From: Lachnospiraceae bacterium
Lineage (GTDB): Bacteria; Bacillota; Clostridia; Lachnospirales; Lachnospiraceae
Reading direction: 5' to 3'
Length of the DNA stretch: 64,000 nt
NCBI GenBank assembly: GCA_017550425.1
Contig: JAFZPG010000041.1
Location: 1-64,000 of the forward strand
The translations under genes and the position numbers were made by a program. Positions 8,901-18,306 of this stretch are shown here, one piece after another; position 1 is the first letter of the stretch, and each line of letters begins with the position of its first letter. The notes beneath the pieces were generated by a model that was not told where the DNA came from, made no database searches, and saw only the letters and a program-made list of their open reading frames with translations.

Positions 8901-11099
8901 TTAATCATCTCTTTCGATGGTCCATACGAAGGAACGGTAATCGCCGCCGGCCCAGGGGGTCGGTACGAAGATCCCGGCGTCCATCAGGGCATCGCCCGTC
9001 AGATGGCACTCCATCGCGGGAATGTAGTAACGCGCGTTCGGATCCAGTCCCTGCAGGCGGATCTTATACGCCCTGTGGTTAATGCGGTATGCGACTGCGA
9101 CCATGGTCAGCAGAGCCTTCGAACGATCCTTTGAAACGACCATATAACTGTCGAAACCATGGTTCTCCGCGTAAGATGCCAGACGATAATAATCTCCTTC
9201 TCTCACCAGGTCGTTGTATGCATGGTACATCTCGACCTGCTTCGGGATCATCTGAAGATCCTCCTCGGACAGTTTGGTAATGTCGAGCTCATAACCGAAG
9301 GTCCCGAACATCGCGATGTGACCGCGGGTCTCAAAAGGAACACTGCGCCCGGTCAGATGGTTCGGACAGACCGAAACATGGGCGCCGATCGAGGAAAGCG
9401 GGTAAATGAGCGCCGTACCCTCCTGGATCTTCAAACGCTCAATCGCATCGGTGTCATCGGAGCACCAGATCTGAGGGCTGAAATACAGCATGCCGGGATC
9501 GAAACGACCGCCGCCGCTGGAGCAGTTTTCCAAAAGCAGATTCGGGAATTCCGTGACCAAACGTCCCTGCAATTCATAAACGGCCAGCACATAACGATGG
9601 AAAAACTCGCCGATCCGGTCCGCGGGAAGGTCTTTGCTTCCGATGTTGCAGAGAGCGCGGTTCATATCCCACTTCACATATTCGATATTCGCGCTCTTTA
9701 AAACGGCACGGACGCTCGCCCAGACATATTCCAGTACTTCTGGCCGTGTGATATCGAGAACGTACTGCCAGCGAAGCGTGGTATTCTCCCGGTTCGGGAC
9801 CTGAATGGCCCAATCGGGATGCGCGCGGAACAGGTCGGAATCCGGGCATACCATCTCGGGCTCAAACCAGATGCCGAACTTCATGCCGAGTTTGTTTACC
9901 TCGGAAACCAGATACTTAAGGCCGCCGGGAAGTTTTTCTTCATTGACCACCCAGTCGCCCAGGGCGCGATGATCGTCAAAACGGTTACCGAACCAGCCGT
10001 CGTCCATGACGAGCATCTCAATGCCGCACCGGGACGCGCTTCTCGCGATATCGAGAAGTTTCTCCGTATTGAAATCAAAATAAGTCGCTTCCCAGTGGTT
10101 CAAAAGCACCGGACGTTTTCGGTCTTTATATTTGCCGCGGATCAGATGGTTCCGGTACAGGTCGTGGAAGGTGCGGGTCATCTGCCCAAGACCTTCGCCT
10201 GAATAGACCAGGACGGCCTCAGGTGCGGTAAACGTCTCTCCGTACTCCAGTTTCCAACAGAAGCCCTCGGGGTTGATGCCGATCTGGGCGATCACATCGT
10301 CATTGACCAGGCCGTCGGTCTGGGCGATGAAGTTGCCGGAATAGACCAGGTTCATCGCATAGACTTCACCGCTCGTCTGCGACGCGTTTCGCGAAGTAAC
10401 GGCGATAAACGGATGCGCCTGATGGCTCGATACGCCGCGCTTCGAATAGGCACGGCTGATACCGTAGGGAAGTTCTCTTCGGCAAATGCCTCGCTCGCGC
10501 CCCCAGGAACCATGCAGGGTGATCACATCATAGGAATCCTCGGGAAGATACAGGTGGGCCGACATCACGCAGTCCAGAAAGATGGGCCGGCTTCCTTCGT
10601 TTTTCACACGGACATGGCGACAGATCGCGTCCACATCCGAAAAAACGGTATAAGAAAGAATGAGGGTCATCGAGATCACGGGATCGAACAGTTCGATCTC
10701 CAGCGTTTCGCATTCATTCTCGTTATTACAGAAGGTCGCAGGAAGATCCTGAAGTTTCGGCTTGCCTTTGAAGATCTTATGCGAACGATATTCGCACAAA
10801 GCTCCATGGTGTCCGTCCGATGTATGCACATCCAGCGCGCACTCACGAAAATCCCCGATCCCGTCGAAGTTATATTCAAAGGGGAAATTATCGAAGAAGA
10901 TGCCGGTATCGCCGTGGTTTATATTGTCCGCCGCAGGATCCGCCTTCACGCCCATCAGATGGCGCAAGTTCTGGTCCTGCAGTTTTTTCCCGTAATAGAT
11001 ATGTCCCAGGTACTTTCCGTTCACGATCCCGCACACATAGGTGGTATGCGGTGTCTGAAGGAAGAAGGACATGCATTTCTCGCAATAATGGATCGACAT
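8901..11099 (-). CDS. Alpha-galactosidase, glycoside hydrolase family 36
   Basis: A 732-residue GH36 enzyme that releases terminal alpha-1,6-galactose from raffinose-type oligosaccharides or galactomannan fragments. An N-terminal beta-sandwich is followed by the catalytic barrel. The nucleophile motif YVKWDMNR lies near residue 476 and the acid/base motif SDDTDAIERL near 548, spacing as in characterised GH36 enzymes. The segment MLVMDDGWFG and the C-rich turn LENCSSGGGRFD line the active site. There is no signal peptide, so it should act inside the cell on imported oligosaccharides. It sits between an SGNH esterase gene and galM. No transporter or regulator lies next to them. Confidence 0.95.
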   Translation of the reverse strand: MSIHYCEKCMSFFLQTPHTTYVCGIVNGKYLGHIYYGKKLQDQNLRHLMGVKADPAADNINHGDTGIFFDNFPFEYNFDGIGDFRECALDVHTSDGHHGALCEYRSHKIFKGKPKLQDLPATFCNNENECETLEIELFDPVISMTLILSYTVFSDVDAICRHVRVKNEGSRPIFLDCVMSAHLYLPEDSYDVITLHGSWGRERGICRRELPYGISRAYSKRGVSSHQAHPFIAVTSRNASQTSGEVYAMNLVYSGNFIAQTDGLVNDDVIAQIGINPEGFCWKLEYGETFTAPEAVLVYSGEGLGQMTRTFHDLYRNHLIRGKYKDRKRPVLLNHWEATYFDFNTEKLLDIARSASRCGIEMLVMDDGWFGNRFDDHRALGDWVVNEEKLPGGLKYLVSEVNKLGMKFGIWFEPEMVCPDSDLFRAHPDWAIQVPNRENTTLRWQYVLDITRPEVLEYVWASVRAVLKSANIEYVKWDMNRALCNIGSKDLPADRIGEFFHRYVLAVYELQGRLVTEFPNLLLENCSSGGGRFDPGMLYFSPQIWCSDDTDAIERLKIQEGTALIYPLSSIGAHVSVCPNHLTGRSVPFETRGHIAMFGTFGYELDITKLSEEDLQMIPKQVEMYHAYNDLVREGDYYRLASYAENHGFDSYMVVSKDRSKALLTMVAVAYRINHRAYKIRLQGLDPNARYYIPAMECHLTGDALMDAGIFVPTPWAGGDYRSFVWTIERDD

Positions 11100-11128
11100 G
11101 GACTCACTCCGATCAAATTATTTATAGA

Positions 11129-12253
11129 TTAAATGACGATCATGCTGATGAGATAGAACGGTTTGACGTCGTCCTCGTGCGTTTCGATGATCTCGAGCGA
11201 AAGTTCATGTTCTTCGTTCGGCAGGTCGTTATAACAGCACTCCAAAGCCGCCAGATCGCCCCAGGTCTCGTCGAAATTCGCATCAAGGATGCGCACGGAA
11301 TTCGGGTCATGATCGAGGGTCACACGAACGACCGGCGCCGGCAGATCCTTCGTCTTCCGGTACTGGATGCCGATGCCGGTACACTTGATCCGGAAGGTCA
11401 TGAAACTGCCTTCGAGGGAGGCGTACCAACCGCCTTTGAAAACGTCAGCCGCACTCTCCTGCCAGGTCTCGTCTTTGGAAAACCCGTAGCACAACACGGG
11501 ATCGATATCTTTATTGGTCAGCCGTTTTGCATTCTCAAAACGGTTCTCCGTCACGGGCGTTGCGATACCGTCCGAGCGGTCAATGTACTTAAGCAGATTG
11601 CAGATCAGATCCGCGACGATCTGATGTCCCACGTCGTTGGGATGCAAACCATCGGAAGTGATCTCGCTCATGGAGATCTCTCCGTCCAGCATACGCTTAT
11701 AGACGGATTCGCGAACGCTGACGGTCGGTATGCCATAAGCATGCGTGATCTCATCGTGAACGCGCTGGGAACTCGAACCGTCGGAGTAAACGACATTGTC
11801 CAGAGCCATCACAGCCGGAAAACCGGGAGCTTTCAGCAGTCGACGCAGAAGACCTTCGTAGGTCTCTTTAAAGAATTCTTCATCCGGATCATTGACCGAA
11901 TACTCGAAGAGGATAAAATCGGGCTTATGCTTAAGTACGTCCTCCTCAACACGTGCCACGCCGAAGTAAGAATCAGTCGCCCCGATGCCCGCGTTGACAT
12001 AGGATACCTGAACATCCGGGAAACGGTTGCAGAACCAGTCGTAGACGCGGTAAGCATAACAGGTCGTGGGCATGGACGCAGAAAATCCCTGCGTGATGCT
12101 ACCTCCGAGGAAGGCGATCACCAGCGGCTTCCCGCTCTGCTCCTTCTCAAACAGCATTTTCATGCGGTCTAAGTTTCCGTAGGCGATGATCCCGTCGTTC
12201 AGCATCCGGCGGTATGCATCTTCGTTTTTCATCAGTTTCGTAAGTCCGGTCAT
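11129..12253 (-). CDS. SGNH/GDSL-family hydrolase, probable carbohydrate esterase
   Basis: A 374-residue protein. Its SGNH fold has block I IAFLGGSITQGFSAS near residue 50 (nucleophile Ser), an Asn-containing block FEYSVNDPDE, and block V DGLHPNDVGH with the catalytic Asp and His. After about residue 250 comes a beta-rich C-terminal region (FRIKCTGIGIQYRKT). No signal peptide is visible, so it should be cytoplasmic. Being first in an operon with a GH36 alpha-galactosidase and mutarotase, it probably removes acetyl groups from imported oligosaccharides. The substrate is inference from context. Start ATG follows AAGGGGGTAAGGAT. Confidence 0.8.
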   Translation of the reverse strand: MTGLTKLMKNEDAYRRMLNDGIIAYGNLDRMKMLFEKEQSGKPLVIAFLGGSITQGFSASMPTTCYAYRVYDWFCNRFPDVQVSYVNAGIGATDSYFGVARVEEDVLKHKPDFILFEYSVNDPDEEFFKETYEGLLRRLLKAPGFPAVMALDNVVYSDGSSSQRVHDEITHAYGIPTVSVRESVYKRMLDGEISMSEITSDGLHPNDVGHQIVADLICNLLKYIDRSDGIATPVTENRFENAKRLTNKDIDPVLCYGFSKDETWQESAADVFKGGWYASLEGSFMTFRIKCTGIGIQYRKTKDLPAPVVRVTLDHDPNSVRILDANFDETWGDLAALECCYNDLPNEEHELSLEIIETHEDDVKPFYLISMIVI

Positions 12254-12309
12254 ATCCTTACCCCCTTTGCGTCAGTTCTTCCGTTCTTCGGTTCATCGGT
12301 TGGGCAAAA

Positions 12310-12963
12310 CTATTTGACAGCTTCGAAAAGCGCCTCCATATTGGATTTTATATCTCCGCGAAAAACCGCGGTGCCGGCGACAAATACATTGGCCCCGGCT
12401 TTCTTTGCGTCTTTAATGGTGTTCACCGTGATGCCGCCGTCGACCTCAATGTCGACCGCCATCGAATGGGAACGGATATAGGAATACAAGGCATGGACCT
12501 TATCCAGTGTATGCGGGATGAGCTTCTGTCCGCCGAAGCCGGGCTCCACCGTCATCACAAGCACCATGTCGAGCATGGGCAGGTACGGATAGACCTCCTC
12601 CACGGGCGTGTCGGGCTTCACGGAAATGCCGGCCTTCACACCTTGGGCACGGATCGCCGCCAGCGTCTGCTTCACATCGCTGCAGGCTTCCAGATGAACG
12701 GTGATGATATCGGCCCCGCTTTTCGAAAAACGCTCGACATAACGAATCGGCTCATCGATCATCAGATGCACATCAAACACGATATCGTCAAAAGTCTTCT
12801 TCAGTGAAGAGATGACGGGAAACCCAATGGAGATGCTCGGAACGAAATGTCCGTCCATGACATCGATGTGCAGGTACTGCGCGCCGTTTTCTTTCACCTT
12901 GCGGATCTGTTCTCCGAGGATCGCATAATCCGCGGCTAATATGGAGGGTGACAGAATATCCAT
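12310..12963 (-). CDS. rpe: Ribulose-phosphate 3-epimerase
   Basis: A 217-residue TIM barrel interconverting ribulose 5-phosphate and xylulose 5-phosphate in the pentose phosphate pathway. Visible signatures are SPSILAADYAILGEQI, HIDVMDGHFVPSISIG with the metal/catalytic residues, VHLMIDEP, TVEPGFGGQKL and VDGGIT near the phosphate site. It follows rsgA by 15 bases, the usual order in the Firmicutes rlmN-prpC-prkC-rsgA-rpe block, and is the last gene of that block here. Full length. Confidence 0.97.
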   Translation of the reverse strand: MDILSPSILAADYAILGEQIRKVKENGAQYLHIDVMDGHFVPSISIGFPVISSLKKTFDDIVFDVHLMIDEPIRYVERFSKSGADIITVHLEACSDVKQTLAAIRAQGVKAGISVKPDTPVEEVYPYLPMLDMVLVMTVEPGFGGQKLIPHTLDKVHALYSYIRSHSMAVDIEVDGGITVNTIKDAKKAGANVFVAGTAVFRGDIKSNMEALFEAVK

Positions 12964-12978
12964 CGCAAACCTCGCTTT

Positions 12979-13872
12979 CTAGTACTTTTTATTTCGTTTC
13001 AGTTCTTCAAAGATCAGAACGTAATTCCGGTAACGCTCGGGGGCGATATCTCCCCGGGCCGCGGCTTCTTTAACCTTGCAGTCGCGTTCTCTCACGTGCA
13101 TGCAACCGCTGAACTTGCATCCGCTCTCAAACGGCTCGAATTCGGGGTAATAATCGCGCAGTGTGTCACAATCCGTCTTTTCCAGAAAAAGGCTGGAAAA
13201 ACCCGGTGTATCGCACAGATACGTGTCTTCCGCGATGCGAATCAGCTCACTGTGACGCGTCGTATGCTTTCCGCGGGAGATCTTCTCCGAGAGTCCGCCG
13301 GTCTGCGACTTCGCTTCGGGAAATACAGCATTGACGAAGGAAGACTTTCCGACGCCGGAGGGTCCGGCGAGGGCGGTCGTCTTTCCGCGCAGATGCTCCG
13401 CAGCCTCGGCGATGCCGAAACCGGTGAGGGCACTCATGAACAGGACTTCACAGCCGCTGTTCTCATAGATCCTGCGGCAATGCTCCATCGCCGCTTCGTC
13501 GATGAGTTCACATTTGTTAAAGCACAAGAGGATCGGAACTCCCCGCATCTTCAGCGAGATCAGAAAACGGTCCACCAGATTATAGTTCGGCTCGGGACGG
13601 GTGCAGGCCATGACCAGCATCGCCTGGTCGACATTGGCCACCGTAGGCCGAAGCAACAGGTTCGTACGCGGCAGGATCTTTACGATGCTCCCGCGATCCG
13701 GCTGACCGTCCGCCGTGTCTTCTTCGATCTCAACACGGTCGCCGATGGCCGGTTTGATTTTCTGATAGCGGAACAATCCCCGTGCCATACATGTATAGAG
13801 TTTTTCTTCCGAACGGTCCGTGAGAGCGACCAGATATAATCCTCCCACTCCTTTGATGATCCTGCCCTGCAT
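12979..13872 (-). CDS. rsgA: Ribosome small subunit biogenesis GTPase RsgA
   Basis: A 297-residue circularly permuted GTPase that checks late 30S assembly at the decoding centre. An N-terminal OB fold is followed by the permuted motifs: G4 CFNKCEL, G1 GPSGVGKSSFVNAV near residue 170, and G3 DTPGFSS. A C-terminal zinc knuckle is formed by CKFSGCMHVRERDC. It starts three bases after the prkC stop, so the genes are probably coupled; in Bacillus, PrkC phosphorylates RsgA (CpgA). Full length for the family. Confidence 0.97.
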   Translation of the reverse strand: MQGRIIKGVGGLYLVALTDRSEEKLYTCMARGLFRYQKIKPAIGDRVEIEEDTADGQPDRGSIVKILPRTNLLLRPTVANVDQAMLVMACTRPEPNYNLVDRFLISLKMRGVPILLCFNKCELIDEAAMEHCRRIYENSGCEVLFMSALTGFGIAEAAEHLRGKTTALAGPSGVGKSSFVNAVFPEAKSQTGGLSEKISRGKHTTRHSELIRIAEDTYLCDTPGFSSLFLEKTDCDTLRDYYPEFEPFESGCKFSGCMHVRERDCKVKEAAARGDIAPERYRNYVLIFEELKRNKKY

Positions 13873-13875
13873 AGA

Positions 13876-16359
13876 TCAGTTTTCTTTGGAGGCTTCGGCA
13901 GTCTCAGGAGTTTTCTCAGCAGGCTTCGTCGGTGCTTCTGTCTGCTCTTCCGTCGAAGGCGCAGGGGTCGTCGGTGCAGGCGTTGTAGGCGCAGGCGTGG
14001 TAGGCGCAGGCGTGGTCGGTGTCGGTGTCGTAGGCGCAGGCGTGGTAGGCGCAGGCGTCGTCGGTGCCGGCGTGGTCGGTGCCGGTGTGGTCGGCGGAGC
14101 CTTTGCAACGACCAGAGTGATCGTCGAAGTATAAGGCACCTCGATACCTGCCTCGTAATTTGCGCGAAGCACGTAACCTTCGGTCACATCTTTCGATTCT
14201 TCTTCAATAACCTCGACCTCGAGTTCCAGATCTTCCAGTTCCTTCTTGACATCATCCAATTTACGTCCGCGGAACTGCGAAGGCAGGGTAACCTTTCTCA
14301 CGCCGTCACTGATCACGACCTCGATCTCCGTATCGAATTTCACTTTGCGGCCTTCTTTGACCGACTGTTTCATGATCTTGCCTTTTTCGACTTCATCACT
14401 GTTCTCATAGGTCGCGCCTCTTAGTTTCAGTTTGAGTTCTACCAGGATCTTCTCTGCCTCGTCACGAGTCTTTCCCGTCAGATCGGGCATCTCGACATAC
14501 TGGCTGCCCTTACTGATGGTAACGTCGATCTTCGTTCCGGCGGTGATCTTTTCATTGACATCGATCGACTGCTTGATGACCAGACCTTCGTCATAATATT
14601 CATTAAATTCTTCCGTAACATCGCCGAGAACCATCTGGTTTTGCGTCAGGAATTCATCCAGATCATCGATGTTCTTACCGATCAGAGTCGGGCAATAAAA
14701 CTCAATGATCTCTTCACCCTGACTGATGTAAACGGTTATGCGGTCGCCGGCCTTCAGCTTACCACCGCTGCTCGGCGATGTCTGAATGACCTGACCCTTT
14801 TTATATTTTTCACTGGCCTCATAGACCGGGCTGACAACGAGTCCGAGACTCTTTAATGTTTTTATTACATCGACCTCATCCTCGCCGATCAGGTTCTCAG
14901 GTACAACGACCATGGAACTGCCCTTGCTGATGGTCAGATGTACGGTGCTGTGCTTATCAACGATGGTATCGGCAGCATAATCCTGGGCAATGACCACACC
15001 CTTCTCATAGATCTCGCTGTACTCTTCCTTCGAATGCTGGTAGCCCAAATTCTTTGACTTCAGAAGTTTATCTGCCTCATCCGCCTTCATTCCCACTACA
15101 TTCGGCATGCGGACCTGACTGTCGGCCATCGTCGTCTCGGCCGAAGTCGTAGCTGCCGCAGAAGTACGGGGCGTCGACGTAGTTTCGACTGTAGGTGTAT
15201 CTTTCTTACCGATCCAGTTCATGGTCTTCGCCAGGAAATAGAAAGCCACACACAAAATAAGCACGCAAAGGATAATGCCGAGAACGAGGATCAACTTATC
15301 AAAGATCGCTCCTCCTTCATCTTCGTCATCTTCATCGTCATCTTCCGGGATGGAAATGACTTCGCCGCCTTTTAGCGAACCCGTAACCGGCTTCTCAGGC
15401 GTTTCGTCTGCCTCATTATCATTGATGACGATGCTGGTATTCTTCATTTGTTTGATCTGCATAAGATCGCTGTCCGACATGATCACGGTCGGACCGGTCT
15501 CGTCTTCCGCCTGGCCGGGGATCGTTACAAAATCTTCATCCGGCATCAGTAGAGCTTTACGCAGGTCCGTGATCAGTTCGGTCACGGAATTATATCGGCG
15601 CTCGGGTTTCTTCTGCGTCGCTTTCAATATGATCTTTTCGAGACTGATGGGGATCAGCGGATCCAGCTGTCTCGGCGGGATCATCTCATTGTTGAGATGC
15701 GCCAGGGCGATGGATACGGTCGAATCGCCGTCAAACGGTACTTTGCCGGTCAGCATTTCATAGAGAGAGATACCGAGGGAATAGATGTCGCTTCGTTCGT
15801 CGGAATAACCACCACGCGCCTGTTCCGGTGAGAAATAGTAGACCGAACCGACGGCGTCAGAATTGATGGTATTCGAAGAAGCCGCCTTCGCGATACCGAA
15901 GTCAGTCACTTTGACCTTGCCTTCTTTCGAGATAATGACGTTCTGCGGTTTGATATCACGGTGAACGATGTGACGTTCATGCGCGGCGCCGATACCCTGA
16001 ACGATCTGGATCGTGATGCCGATCGCCTCGCGGATCTCCAGCTTACCCTTTTTCTGGATGTACTCCTTCAGAGTGATGCCTTCCACGAGTTCCATAACGA
16101 TATAGTGGAGTTCGCCCTCATCGCCGACGTCGAAGATACTTACGACATTCGGGTGCGACAAACCGGCAGCGGCCTGTGCCTCTGCCTTAAAGCGAGCGAC
16201 AAAATTCTCGTCATCGCAGAATTCCTTCTTGAGGACTTTGATAGCGACCATACGGTTCAGCTTATGACATTTGGCTTTGTAAACCTCTGCCATGCCGCCG
16301 ACGCCGATCATTTCCAGGATCTCGTAGCGATCGCCTAAAAACATACCCTCTTTTAACAT
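13876..16359 (-). CDS. prkC: PASTA-domain Ser/Thr protein kinase with Thr-Pro tail
   Basis: An 827-residue membrane kinase of the PrkC/Stk1 type that links cell-wall state to cytoplasmic phosphorylation. The kinase domain spans about 10-270 (GVGGMAEVYKA, HRDIKPQNV, DFGIAKA, SPEQARGGYSDERSDIYSLG). A linker follows, then one membrane segment near 355-378. Five extracellular PASTA repeats run from about 415 to 750 and would bind muropeptides or lipid II. The chain ends in an unusual run of TTPAP units (about 754-800) and an acidic tail. Most PASTA kinases stop after the last repeat. The partner phosphatase prpC is directly upstream, 12 bases away. Confidence 0.96.
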   Translation of the reverse strand: MLKEGMFLGDRYEILEMIGVGGMAEVYKAKCHKLNRMVAIKVLKKEFCDDENFVARFKAEAQAAAGLSHPNVVSIFDVGDEGELHYIVMELVEGITLKEYIQKKGKLEIREAIGITIQIVQGIGAAHERHIVHRDIKPQNVIISKEGKVKVTDFGIAKAASSNTINSDAVGSVYYFSPEQARGGYSDERSDIYSLGISLYEMLTGKVPFDGDSTVSIALAHLNNEMIPPRQLDPLIPISLEKIILKATQKKPERRYNSVTELITDLRKALLMPDEDFVTIPGQAEDETGPTVIMSDSDLMQIKQMKNTSIVINDNEADETPEKPVTGSLKGGEVISIPEDDDEDDEDEGGAIFDKLILVLGIILCVLILCVAFYFLAKTMNWIGKKDTPTVETTSTPRTSAAATTSAETTMADSQVRMPNVVGMKADEADKLLKSKNLGYQHSKEEYSEIYEKGVVIAQDYAADTIVDKHSTVHLTISKGSSMVVVPENLIGEDEVDVIKTLKSLGLVVSPVYEASEKYKKGQVIQTSPSSGGKLKAGDRITVYISQGEEIIEFYCPTLIGKNIDDLDEFLTQNQMVLGDVTEEFNEYYDEGLVIKQSIDVNEKITAGTKIDVTISKGSQYVEMPDLTGKTRDEAEKILVELKLKLRGATYENSDEVEKGKIMKQSVKEGRKVKFDTEIEVVISDGVRKVTLPSQFRGRKLDDVKKELEDLELEVEVIEEESKDVTEGYVLRANYEAGIEVPYTSTITLVVAKAPPTTPAPTTPAPTTPAPTTPAPTTPTPTTPAPTTPAPTTPAPTTPAPSTEEQTEAPTKPAEKTPETAEASKEN
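13960..14096 (-). repeat. 15-bp tandem repeat encoding TTPAP units in prkC
   Basis: Roughly nine imperfect 15-base units encode APTTP/TPTTP in the kinase's C-terminal extracellular tail. The units differ at third codon positions, so this is a selected protein repeat as well as a DNA repeat. Copy number could vary by slippage. Confidence 0.85.
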
Positions 16360-16371
16360 TTAACTCACCTC

Positions 16372-17097
16372 TTAAATCTCGGGGTCAATGATGACCACAC
16401 TTATGTTGTCCTGTCCGCCGTTGCGGTTCGCCGCCTCAATGAGCTGCTCGCATTTGGATTTTAAGGATATCTCCTTCGACAGGATCTGAAAGATCTCTTC
16501 GTCACTGACCATGTTGGTCAAACCATCGGAACACAGGATCACCTGATTTCCGGGGGACAATTCGATCTCGAAATAATCGACCGTAACGCCCGACGGGCTG
16601 CCGATCGCCCGGGTTATGATGTTCTTCCTCAGTTTGTATTCATCGGAGTCCCGCGTCATCTTACCCATGGATACCATTTCCTCAACATAGGAATGGTCTC
16701 GGGTGATCTGACACATCTCGTGGCTGGCAACATATAACCGGCTGTCGCCGACATTGGCCACATATAAGACATTGTCCTCGATGGTCGCCAGGACCAGCGT
16801 GGTGCCCATGCCCCACATCTCGAGGTTTTCATCCGCCTGCCGGACCAGCATGCGGTTGACCTGATGAATACTGGTATCTATCTTAGAGATCAGGAAGGGG
16901 TTCGTCGAGCTTTCCAACAGGCGGACAATGTTTTCGATCGTGTACCGCGACGCGAAATCACCGGCGTTATGACCGCCCATGCCGTCGGCAACGATGTACA
17001 GATTCTTCAGCGAGCCCACCGGTGTATCCGAACTGAAATACATGTCCTGATTCATGGTCCTGGTCTTGCCGACATCCGTCATGCCATAGGAACGCAT
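16372..17097 (-). CDS. prpC: PP2C-family protein phosphatase
   Basis: A 241-residue metal-dependent Ser/Thr phosphatase (PrpC/Stp1) that reverses PrkC phosphorylation. The PP2C motifs appear in order: GKTRTMNQDMYF, VADGMGGHNAGDFAS (metal Asp), VGDSRLYV, ILCSDGLTNMV and GGQDNISVVII. Length is normal for the stand-alone bacterial form and there is no membrane segment. Start follows GGAGGTAGGGGAT. It lies between rlmN and prkC in the conserved order. Confidence 0.96.
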   Translation of the reverse strand: MRSYGMTDVGKTRTMNQDMYFSSDTPVGSLKNLYIVADGMGGHNAGDFASRYTIENIVRLLESSTNPFLISKIDTSIHQVNRMLVRQADENLEMWGMGTTLVLATIEDNVLYVANVGDSRLYVASHEMCQITRDHSYVEEMVSMGKMTRDSDEYKLRKNIITRAIGSPSGVTVDYFEIELSPGNQVILCSDGLTNMVSDEEIFQILSKEISLKSKCEQLIEAANRNGGQDNISVVIIDPEI

Positions 17098-17145
17098 ATC
17101 CCCTACCTCCTCTCTTTGTTTTCTCTCTTTCCCTGTTTCCGGGGT

Positions 17146-18210
17146 CTATTTCTCCAACGTTTCCGACTCCGGTTTTCCTTCGGAATATCGTCTTCTTAAC
17201 TGCCCGCAGGCACCATCGATATCCCGTCCCATTTCTCTTCTAATAGTAGCATTTATTTGGAATTTTTCAAGTTTTTTTTGAAAAGCGTAAACCGCCTGCG
17301 TCTCCGTCGCGTTGTAATTTCGTTCCTTCACGGGGTTGATCGGGATCAGGTTTACATGTGCGTGATCGAAGTACTGATTGAGCAGTTTTCCAAGTTTTTC
17401 GGCGTAGGCCTGCGAGTCATTTTCCCCGCGTACCAGACCATATTCAAAGGTAAGACGGCGCTTGTTTTCGTCGTAGTAATCGCGACATGCCGTGAGCAGT
17501 TCGGCGATGCTGTAGACCCGGGCGACCGGCATCAGCGCTTTACGCTTCTCGTCATCCGCGGCGTGTAATGATATGGCCAATGTGATCTGCAGGTTTTCAT
17601 CCTTCAGCTTAAGGATCTTCGGAACGAGTCCGCAGGTCGAGACCGTGATGTTCCTCTGGCTGATGTGCTCGCCGTTTTCATCGGAGATACGGCGTACAAA
17701 AGCGACGACGTTATCATAGTTATCCATCGGCTCGCCGCAGCCCATCAGCACGAGGTTGCTCACGCGTTCGCCTGTGTGACGGATGATGGCATAGACCTGA
17801 CCCAGCATCTCTCCGACCGTCAGATTGCGTAACAACCCGTCCAACGTGGATGCGCAGAACACGCAACCCATGCGGCATCCTACCTGAGTGGAGATGCAGA
17901 CCGAAATGCCGTGATGGTAGATCATGCGGACACTCTCGATCAGGTTCCCGTCGGGAAGGGCGAACAGATACTTCCGCGTACCGTCTACGGCACTTTCCTG
18001 GTACGTGACCAGGCGGATCGGATCGACGATGTATCGCTCTTCGAGCTGTGCGATCATCTTCGAAGGCAGGTTCGTCATTTCCTTAAAGGAGGCGACCTTC
18101 GAGATATGCAGCCAGCGGTACAACTGATCCGCGCGGAACTTCGGCTGCCCCAGTTCGGAAACGAGACTTCGGATCTCTTCCAGACTTAATGATAATATAT
18201 CCGGTTTCAT
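17146..18210 (-). CDS. rlmN: 23S rRNA A2503 / tRNA A37 methyltransferase RlmN
   Basis: A 354-residue radical SAM enzyme methylating C2 of A2503 in 23S rRNA and of A37 in some tRNAs. The cluster-binding CxxxCxxC appears as CRMGCVFC near residues 110-117. The family sequence GCGEPMDNYDNV and the C-terminal region EMGRDIDGACGQLR, with the second catalytic Cys, are present. I read it as RlmN, not Cfr, from the overall sequence and the housekeeping context. It is the first gene after a good promoter and has a strong AGGAGG site. Confidence 0.96.
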   Translation of the reverse strand: MKPDILSLSLEEIRSLVSELGQPKFRADQLYRWLHISKVASFKEMTNLPSKMIAQLEERYIVDPIRLVTYQESAVDGTRKYLFALPDGNLIESVRMIYHHGISVCISTQVGCRMGCVFCASTLDGLLRNLTVGEMLGQVYAIIRHTGERVSNLVLMGCGEPMDNYDNVVAFVRRISDENGEHISQRNITVSTCGLVPKILKLKDENLQITLAISLHAADDEKRKALMPVARVYSIAELLTACRDYYDENKRRLTFEYGLVRGENDSQAYAEKLGKLLNQYFDHAHVNLIPINPVKERNYNATETQAVYAFQKKLEKFQINATIRREMGRDIDGACGQLRRRYSEGKPESETLEK

Positions 18211-18253
18211 TCCTCTGCCTCCTGTTCCCGGTGTATTATGGCTCTCTGATGCG

Positions 18254-18282
18254 ATTGTAGCAAGAGAGAATCATAAAATCAA
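18254..18282 (-). promoter_or_regulatory. Promoter of rlmN-prpC-prkC-rsgA-rpe
   Basis: On the minus strand TTGATT (18277-18282) and TACAAT (18254-18259) are 17 bases apart, about 40 bases before the rlmN start. This lets the kinase/phosphatase genes be driven apart from def-fmt-rsmB. Confidence 0.7.
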
Positions 18283-18306
18283 CTTTTTAGCGAAAATATA
18301 ATACAA

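Noticed and set aside
10820..12172. Plus-strand frame of 450 codons opposite the GH36 and SGNH genes
   Set aside because: Crosses two well-supported minus-strand genes; composition typical of antisense frames.
13960..14096. Short regular repeats that might be a CRISPR array
   Set aside because: Units are 15 bp with no spacers, in frame, and encode TTPAP.
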